A stretch of DNA of 9,033 nt, taken from assembly GCA_016215085.1 (NCBI GenBank), contig JACRMD010000089.1, positions 1 to 9,033 on the forward strand, given 5' to 3'. Shown here in pieces: positions 4,687 through 9,033 of the stretch (its first letter is position 1; each line of letters begins with the position of its first letter). Origin of the DNA: Solirubrobacterales bacterium. GTDB lineage: Bacteria > Actinomycetota > Thermoleophilia > Solirubrobacterales > Solirubrobacteraceae. The position numbers were made by a program, and so were the translations under genes. The notes under the pieces are model-generated. The model was not told where the DNA came from. It did no database searches and saw nothing but the letters and a program-made list of their open reading frames with translations.

Positions 4687-7453
4687 GGCTCGCGAGCTGG
4701 GCCCGGCCGCGCAGGTCGAGCTTCCGGTAGATCTGGCTGAGGTGGTACTCGATGGTCTTCGGGCTCAGGAAGAGCTTGGCGGCCACCTCGCGGTTGGTCA
4801 GCCCGTAGGCGACCAGGCGGGCGATCTGCAGCTCGTGCGCCGTGAGCTCGTCGAGCCCCGCGGCGGCGACCGCCTCGGCGTCGGGCAGCGCGTGCGTGCC
4901 GGCCGCGGGCGCAGTGACCGACGCGCCCGTGGCGCGCAGCTCGACCTTCGCCCGCTCGGCCCACTGGGGCGCGCCCAGGCGCTCGAACGCGTCGGCGGCC
5001 TCGGTCAGCTGCTCGCGCGCGTCGGCGCGGCGGCGGTCGCGCCGCAGCCGCTCGCCGTAGATCAGCTGCGTGCGGGCCTGCTCGAAGGGCTGGCCGTCGC
5101 GCTCGTGGTGGGCCAGCGCGGTGTCGAAGTGGTCCTCGTAGTCCTTCTCGGCGAGCAGGCCGCGGCAGCGCGCGATCGCGGCCAGGCCCCAGCGGCCGCC
5201 GCCCTGCATGTCGCTGAACTGCTCCAGCGCGCTGTGCGCCTCGTCCGTGCGCGACGCGCGCGCCAGCGCCTCGACGCGGTCGGCGCCGAACTGCACGAGC
5301 GCGCGGTTCATCCGCATGCGCATGGCGCCGCGGGCGGCGCGCTCGAGGTGCTCGGCGGCCTGCTGCGCGTCGCCCGAGCCGAGCGCCTCGAGGCCGAGCG
5401 CGTGCAGCGCGTAGACGCTGATCGCCGCGCCGCCCAGCTGCTCGCTGAGCCGGAGCGCCTCGCGGGCGTGGGAGCGCGCGTCGTCGGCGCGGCCGGCGCC
5501 GGCCTCGACGATCGCCAGCGCGGCCAGCGAGAAGTTCAGCAGCCCCAGGTTGCCGGTCTCGCGCGCGAGCCGCGCGGACTCCGCGGCGTCGGCGTAGGCC
5601 GACGGCCAGTGGCCGCGGCGGTAGTCCATGAGCGCGTGGGCGGCCAGCGGGTAGATGAGGTGGCTGATCGCGCTCGCGTCGCGCGCGGCGCCGACCAGGC
5701 GGTCCAGCACGGCCGCGGCGCGGTCCCAGCGCTCGGACCAGATCCCGCACATGCCGACCATGCCGACGATCTCGGCCGGGAGCAGGAGCACGTGCTCGCC
5801 GGTGAGCAGCGGGACCAGCGGGTCGAGGATGGCGTCGGCCTCCTCGTGGTTGCCCAGCGCGGCCTGCGCCTCGCCGACCAGGACGTTGGCCAGGCCGCCG
5901 AGCACCGGGTCGCCGCTCTCGCCGAGGAGCCCCAGCGCGCCGGTGCCGGCGGTGATCAACCCCTCCATGTCGCCGGTCATCATGTGCGACACGGCCGCCT
6001 CGACCATGAGCGAGGCGGCGGCGACGGGCTGGGTGGCCTTGAGGCGCTCGGCCTCGGCCATGACGACGTCGTGGGCCAGCCGCGGCGCGCCCCGGCGCAT
6101 CTCGACGCGGCCGCGGACGCGCACGAGCTCGACGCCGAGGTCGCCCTCGGGGTGCAGCTGCTCGGCGGCGTCGACCAGCGTGATCGCGCGGTTCGGCTCG
6201 CCGGCGCCCGTGTAGTCCATGGCCGCCTCGAGCAGCCGCGCGGCGCGCCGGACGTCGTCGGTGCTGAGCTCGGCGGCGCGCTCGAACGCCCGGGCGGCGG
6301 CGGCCTGGCCGCCGCGGCTGCGCGCGTCGCGTGCGGCCTCCTCCAGCGCTGCGGCGACCTCCTCGTCGGGCGAGGTCGCCGCGATCGCCAGGTGCCACGC
6401 GCGGCGGCTGGGCTCGGGGACGACGGCGGCCAGCGCGCGGTGGATCTCGCGCCGCTCGTCGGGCTTGGCCGCGTGGTAGACGGCGGAGCGCAGCAGCGGG
6501 TGGAAGAACTCGACCGTGCCGTCGACGGTCACCAGGCCGGCGTCCTCGGCGGGAGTCAGCGCGTCCTCGCCCAGGCCGAGCTCGCCCAGCGCGCGCGAGA
6601 GCAGGTCGCGCCGGCCGCTCTCCATCGCGGAGGCGACGAGCAGCGCGCGGCGCGCGTCGGCGGGCAGGTCGTCGAGCTGCCGGCCGAAGGCGCGCTCGAT
6701 CGCCCCGCCGGCGGGCAGCGGGCCGGCCAGCGGCTCGCGGCCGGCGAGCTGGGCCTTGCTCATCGCCTTCGGGATCTCGACCAGCGCGAGCGGGTTGCCG
6801 GCGGCGGTGGAGACGAGCTCGTCGGCGACCTCGCTGGCGATGTCGTGCTTGGCGGACTCGGCCAGCAGCGCGCGGGCGGCGTCCTCCTCCAGGCCGCCGA
6901 CCTCGAAGGTCTCCACGCCCGCGAAGGCCTCCACGACGTCGGGCTCCGGGCGGGCGGCGAGCAGCAGCACCACGCCCTCCTGGCCCAGGCGGCGCGCGAC
7001 GAACGCCACCGCCTCGCGCGAGGCGCCGTCCAGCCAGTGCACGTCGTCGATGACGGCCAGGACGGGGTCGTCCTCGGCCGCCGCGGCCAGCAGGCTGAGC
7101 ATGCCGGCGGGCACGGCGAAGCGGTCGAACGGGGACGGCGGCTCGAGCGCGAGCGCGCTGCCCAGCGCGCGGGCCTGGACCTCGGGGATGCGGCCGCGCA
7201 GCTGCAGCAGCGGCGCCAGCAGCTCGAAGAGGCCGGCGAACGGGATGTCGGACTCGGACTCGAACCCGCGCGCCCGCAGGACCTCGAAGCCGGCCGCGCC
7301 GGCGCGGTCGGTCGCCTCCCGCAGCAGGGCGGACTTGCCGATCCCGGGCTCGCCGTGGACCAGGAGCGCGGCGCTCTGGCCGCCGCGTGCGGCGTCCAGC
7401 AGCGCGTCGATGTGCGCGATCTCGCGCGCCCGTCCATGGAGCACCGCGCGCAT
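4655..7453 (-). CDS. LAL-type LuxR-family transcriptional regulator with N-terminal AAA ATPase
   Basis: A 932-residue protein in the size range of large ATP-binding regulators of the LuxR family (MalT-like architecture), expected to act as an ATP-controlled transcriptional activator. The N-terminus has the usual LHGRAREIAHIDALL start, then Walker A GEPGIGKS (34-41) and Walker B VLAVIDDVHWLD (131-142). About residues 330-860 form an alanine-rich, helical, TPR-like region of repeated helix pairs, typical of the sensor/scaffold part. The C-terminus is a LuxR helix-turn-helix (about 870-924): LTAHELQIARLVAYGLTNREVAAKLFLSPKT and onward to YRKLDLRGRAQL. The effector and target genes cannot be read from the sequence. 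The ATG at 7453 fits the family start; no Shine-Dalgarno sequence is visible. It diverges from the helicase gene across 32 bp, and its end overlaps the small SDR-like frame. Long open frames on the opposite strand are composition effects. Confidence 0.94.
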   Translation of the reverse strand: MRAVLHGRAREIAHIDALLDAARGGQSAALLVHGEPGIGKSALLREATDRAGAAGFEVLRARGFESESDIPFAGLFELLAPLLQLRGRIPEVQARALGSALALEPPSPFDRFAVPAGMLSLLAAAAEDDPVLAVIDDVHWLDGASREAVAFVARRLGQEGVVLLLAARPEPDVVEAFAGVETFEVGGLEEDAARALLAESAKHDIASEVADELVSTAAGNPLALVEIPKAMSKAQLAGREPLAGPLPAGGAIERAFGRQLDDLPADARRALLVASAMESGRRDLLSRALGELGLGEDALTPAEDAGLVTVDGTVEFFHPLLRSAVYHAAKPDERREIHRALAAVVPEPSRRAWHLAIAATSPDEEVAAALEEAARDARSRGGQAAAARAFERAAELSTDDVRRAARLLEAAMDYTGAGEPNRAITLVDAAEQLHPEGDLGVELVRVRGRVEMRRGAPRLAHDVVMAEAERLKATQPVAAASLMVEAAVSHMMTGDMEGLITAGTGALGLLGESGDPVLGGLANVLVGEAQAALGNHEEADAILDPLVPLLTGEHVLLLPAEIVGMVGMCGIWSERWDRAAAVLDRLVGAARDASAISHLIYPLAAHALMDYRRGHWPSAYADAAESARLARETGNLGLLNFSLAALAIVEAGAGRADDARSHAREALRLSEQLGGAAISVYALHALGLEALGSGDAQQAAEHLERAARGAMRMRMNRALVQFGADRVEALARASRTDEAHSALEQFSDMQGGGRWGLAAIARCRGLLAEKDYEDHFDTALAHHERDGQPFEQARTQLIYGERLRRDRRRADAREQLTEAADAFERLGAPQWAERAKVELRATGASVTAPAAGTHALPDAEAVAAAGLDELTAHELQIARLVAYGLTNREVAAKLFLSPKTIEYHLSQIYRKLDLRGRAQLASLMAAELPSAA

Positions 7454-7469
7454 GATAGGCCGACCGCAC

Positions 7470-7475
7470 TACCCT
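7470..7475 (+). promoter_or_regulatory. Candidate -10 box TACCCT upstream of the helicase gene
   Basis: ACTACCCTG ends 10 nt before the ATG at 7486, in the 32-bp spacer shared with the divergent LuxR gene. A short GAGGA (7478-7482) lies 3 nt before the ATG, too close for an ideal Shine-Dalgarno site, so initiation could be leaderless or weakly Shine-Dalgarno driven. No clear -35 box is seen. Confidence 0.4.
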
Positions 7476-7485
7476 GCGAGGACGA

Positions 7486-8907
7486 ATGACCGCTTTCGCG
7501 GACCTCGGCCTCTCCGAGACGACCCTCCTTGCCCTGCAGGATGTGGGCTACGAGCAGCCCAGCCCCATCCAGGAGCAGGCGATCCCGGTGCTCCTCCAGG
7601 GGCACGACATCATCGGCCAGGCCCAGACCGGGTCGGGCAAGACCGCCGCGTTCGGGCTGCCGATCGTCGAGCAGGTGGACCCTGAGGTCCCCGAGGTGCA
7701 GGCGCTCGTGCTCACGCCGACGCGCGAGCTCTGCATCCAGGTGACCCAGGCGCTGCGCGCGTACGGCGCCCGCAAGGGCGTCGACGTCGTCGCCGTCTTC
7801 GGCGGCGCGCCGATCCGCTCCCAGCAGGCGCAGCTGCGCGCCGGCGGCCACATCGTGGTCGGGACGGTCGGCCGCGTGCTCGACCTGATCTCGCGCGCCT
7901 CGCTCGTGCTCTCCGACACGCGCTTCGTCGTGCTCGACGAGGCCGACGAGATGCTGGACCTCGGCTTCCTGGAGGACGTCGAGAAGATCCTGCGCCTGAC
8001 GCCCAACGGCCGCCAGACCGCGCTGTTCAGCGCGACGATGCCGCCGGAGATCCGCAACCTCGCCGACCACTACCTCTACGACCCGGTCACGGTGAAGGTC
8101 AAGGCGGCGACGCTGACCGTCGACAGCGTGGAGCAGTTCCGCGTCGAGGTGGCGTCCAAGGACAAGGCGGCCAAGCTGGTGGAGGTCCTCCGCGAGGAGG
8201 GCCCCGACCAGGCGATCGTCTTCACGCGGACCAAGATCCGCTGCGACCAGCTCTACCGGACGCTGCGCGACAAGGGCATGAACGTCAAGGCGCTGCACGG
8301 CGACATGAGCCAGGGCTCGCGCGACGGCGTGATGCTCGCGTTCAAGGGCGGCCGCGTGCCGATCCTCGTCGCCACCGACGTCGCCGCCCGCGGCCTGGAC
8401 ATCTCCACGGTCACGCACGTCGTCAACTACGACGTCCCGACCTCGCCCGACGTCTACGTGCACCGCATCGGCCGCACCGGCCGCGTCGGCCGCTCGGGGC
8501 GCGCGCTCACGTTCGTCGAGCCGCGCCAGGGCAAGGAGCTCGCGGCGATCGAGAAGCACATCGGCACCGAGATCTCGGCCTGGTCGCCGGGCGCGCACAC
8601 CAAGCCGGCCAAGCTCGAGGAGCGCCCGCGGCGCCACGCCAAGCCGCAGATCTCGCGCAACGGCGACGAGCCGTTCGAGCGCGTGGTCGCCGGCGTGGGC
8701 CACGCCGACGGGGTCGAGGTCGCCGACGTCGTGCACGCGGTCACCGCCGCGGCGGGCCTCGACGGCGAGGCCGTGCGCGACGTCCGCGTCCTGAAGCGCT
8801 TCACGCTGTTCTCCGTGCCCCGCGCGGAGGCCGAGCACGTGGTCGAGTCCGTCGACCGCGCGGAGCTCGCGGGCCGGAAGGTCCGCGTGGAGCTCGCGCG
8901 GACGTAG
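7486..8907 (+). CDS. DEAD-box ATP-dependent RNA helicase with DbpA-type RNA-binding domain (DeaD/CsdA-like)
   Basis: A 473-residue RNA helicase that unwinds short RNA duplexes with ATP, probably in ribosome assembly or RNA turnover. Core motifs in order: Q motif (GYEQPSPIQEQAIP, 21-34), motif I AQTGSGKT (46-53), Ia PTREL (78-82), Ib TVGR (127-130), II DEAD (151-154), III SAT (182-184), IV IVFTRT (244-249), V ATDVAARGLD (296-305) and VI HRIGRTGR (326-333). After a basic linker (about 372-392), residues 396-473 resemble the DbpA RNA-binding domain (RVLKRFTLFSVP, then GRKVRVELA). Motif Ib normally reads TPGR; the Pro is replaced by Val128. The protein is shorter than enterobacterial DeaD, lacking a long tail, and closer in length to DbpA. 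The start fits the family (F-x-x-L-G-L before the Q motif). It is transcribed divergently from the LuxR gene, with no operon partner visible. Confidence 0.95.
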   Translation: MTAFADLGLSETTLLALQDVGYEQPSPIQEQAIPVLLQGHDIIGQAQTGSGKTAAFGLPIVEQVDPEVPEVQALVLTPTRELCIQVTQALRAYGARKGVDVVAVFGGAPIRSQQAQLRAGGHIVVGTVGRVLDLISRASLVLSDTRFVVLDEADEMLDLGFLEDVEKILRLTPNGRQTALFSATMPPEIRNLADHYLYDPVTVKVKAATLTVDSVEQFRVEVASKDKAAKLVEVLREEGPDQAIVFTRTKIRCDQLYRTLRDKGMNVKALHGDMSQGSRDGVMLAFKGGRVPILVATDVAARGLDISTVTHVVNYDVPTSPDVYVHRIGRTGRVGRSGRALTFVEPRQGKELAAIEKHIGTEISAWSPGAHTKPAKLEERPRRHAKPQISRNGDEPFERVVAGVGHADGVEVADVVHAVTAAAGLDGEAVRDVRVLKRFTLFSVPRAEAEHVVESVDRAELAGRKVRVELART

Positions 8908-8937
8908 GCGGCGTGACCCGATGCACCGCAAAAGGGG

Positions 8938-8949
8938 CGCAACCTTGCG
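8938..8949. repeat. Inverted repeat CGCAA-CC-TTGCG downstream of the helicase gene
   Basis: Two exact 5-bp arms are separated by CC; another CGCAA copy sits at 8927-8931. A hairpin using the nearer arms has too small a loop, and no T-run follows, so a classical terminator is not supported. A fold using the outer CGCAA with TTGCG would have a 13-nt loop. It may instead be a small operator before the next gene. Confidence 0.25.
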
Positions 8950-8974
8950 TCGCTGACGGCGTTCGGGGTATGTG
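8945..8974 (+). promoter_or_regulatory. Weak candidate promoter before the gene at the right edge
   Basis: TTGCGT (8945-8950) and TATGTG (8969-8974) are separated by 18 bp and lie upstream of a possible GTG start at 8989. Both hexamers are imperfect; TATGTG lacks the final T of TAnnnT. This is suggestive only. Confidence 0.22.
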
Positions 8975-8988
8975 AGAGCCTTGAACCC

Positions 8989-9033
8989 GTGACGATGCTG
9001 CTCCGACAGCCCGACGTCCGCCCCGAGGACACC
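8989..9033 (+). CDS. Possible 5' end of another gene, running off the window
   Basis: From GTG 8989 (or ATG 8995 in the same frame) 15 or 13 codons stay open to the edge, reading MTMLLRQPDVRPEDT from the GTG. The stretch just upstream is less GC-rich and looks intergenic, and GAGAG lies about 10 nt before the GTG. The sequence is too short to assign a family. Confidence 0.35.
   Translation, partial: MTMLLRQPDVRPEDT

Noticed and set aside
4338..7469. A 1043-codon open frame on the minus strand, offset from the LuxR frame
   Set aside because: The translation is a repetitive Arg/Ala/Gly/Pro string with no domains, as expected of a shifted frame in very GC-rich coding DNA. It also crosses the small SDR-like frame without adding any domain.
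4742..7489. A 915-codon open frame on the plus strand across the LuxR gene
   Set aside because: It is the antisense shadow of a GC-rich gene: low-complexity Arg/Ala/Gly/Val-rich translation with no recognisable domain, while the minus strand encodes a complete ATPase-HTH protein.
6760..8931. A 723-codon minus-strand frame spanning the helicase gene and the start of the LuxR gene
   Set aside because: It runs antisense through a helicase with every core motif intact and then through the LuxR gene in the wrong frame, giving a Ser/Pro/Arg string.
1..9033. CRISPR arrays, insertion sequences, tRNA or rRNA genes
   Set aside because: I saw no regularly spaced repeats, transposase motifs, terminal repeats or conserved RNA gene sequences on either strand.

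Overview
The window comes from a very GC-rich chromosome with strongly GC-biased third codon positions, so several antisense frames stay open by chance. Gene content (LAL-type LuxR regulator, TetR regulator, FadE-like acyl-CoA dehydrogenase, PfkB kinase, secreted subtilase) and TAnnnT boxes a few bases before start codons suggest an actinomycete. My best guess is the Thermoleophilia/Solirubrobacterales group. That placement is inference from composition and protein style; there is no rRNA gene here to confirm it.

Layout from left to right. Positions 1-522 (minus) hold the N-terminal part of a secreted S8 subtilisin-like protease, cut by the window edge. A 148-bp divergent spacer with two perfect short palindromes and a TTGACA box separates it from a TetR-family regulator (671-1243, plus). 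The regulator ends 8 bp from the end of a convergent PfkB-family sugar kinase (1252-2190, minus). The kinase lies 28 bp downstream of an acyl-CoA dehydrogenase (2219-3370, minus), so the two may form an operon. A 24-bp spacer carrying two opposed, overlapping -10-like boxes separates the dehydrogenase from a divergent quinone oxidoreductase-like MDR protein (3395-4348, plus). Next comes a 96-codon SDR-like Rossmann fragment (4396-4686, plus). Its end overlaps the end of a large LAL-family LuxR regulator (4655-7453, minus). A 32-bp divergent spacer leads to a DEAD-box RNA helicase with a DbpA-type RNA-binding tail (7486-8907, plus). The last 126 bp hold an inverted repeat and possibly the start of another gene.

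No gene cluster here looks like a single pathway. The acyl-CoA dehydrogenase and the MDR reductase are the best candidates for a linked role, because they are divergent from one compact promoter region and belong to families that handle acyl-CoA or carbonyl/quinone substrates. The helicase and the LAL regulator are probably independent units.

I found no CRISPR array, insertion sequence, tRNA, rRNA or defence system. The most interesting signals are the repeated CTACC(C/T)T boxes 8-10 nt before start codons, the 24-bp back-to-back promoter, the apparently relocated catalytic glutamate in the acyl-CoA dehydrogenase, the TVGR variant of helicase motif Ib, the truncated SDR module, and the palindromes upstream of tetR. 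No previously undescribed multi-gene system is evident.
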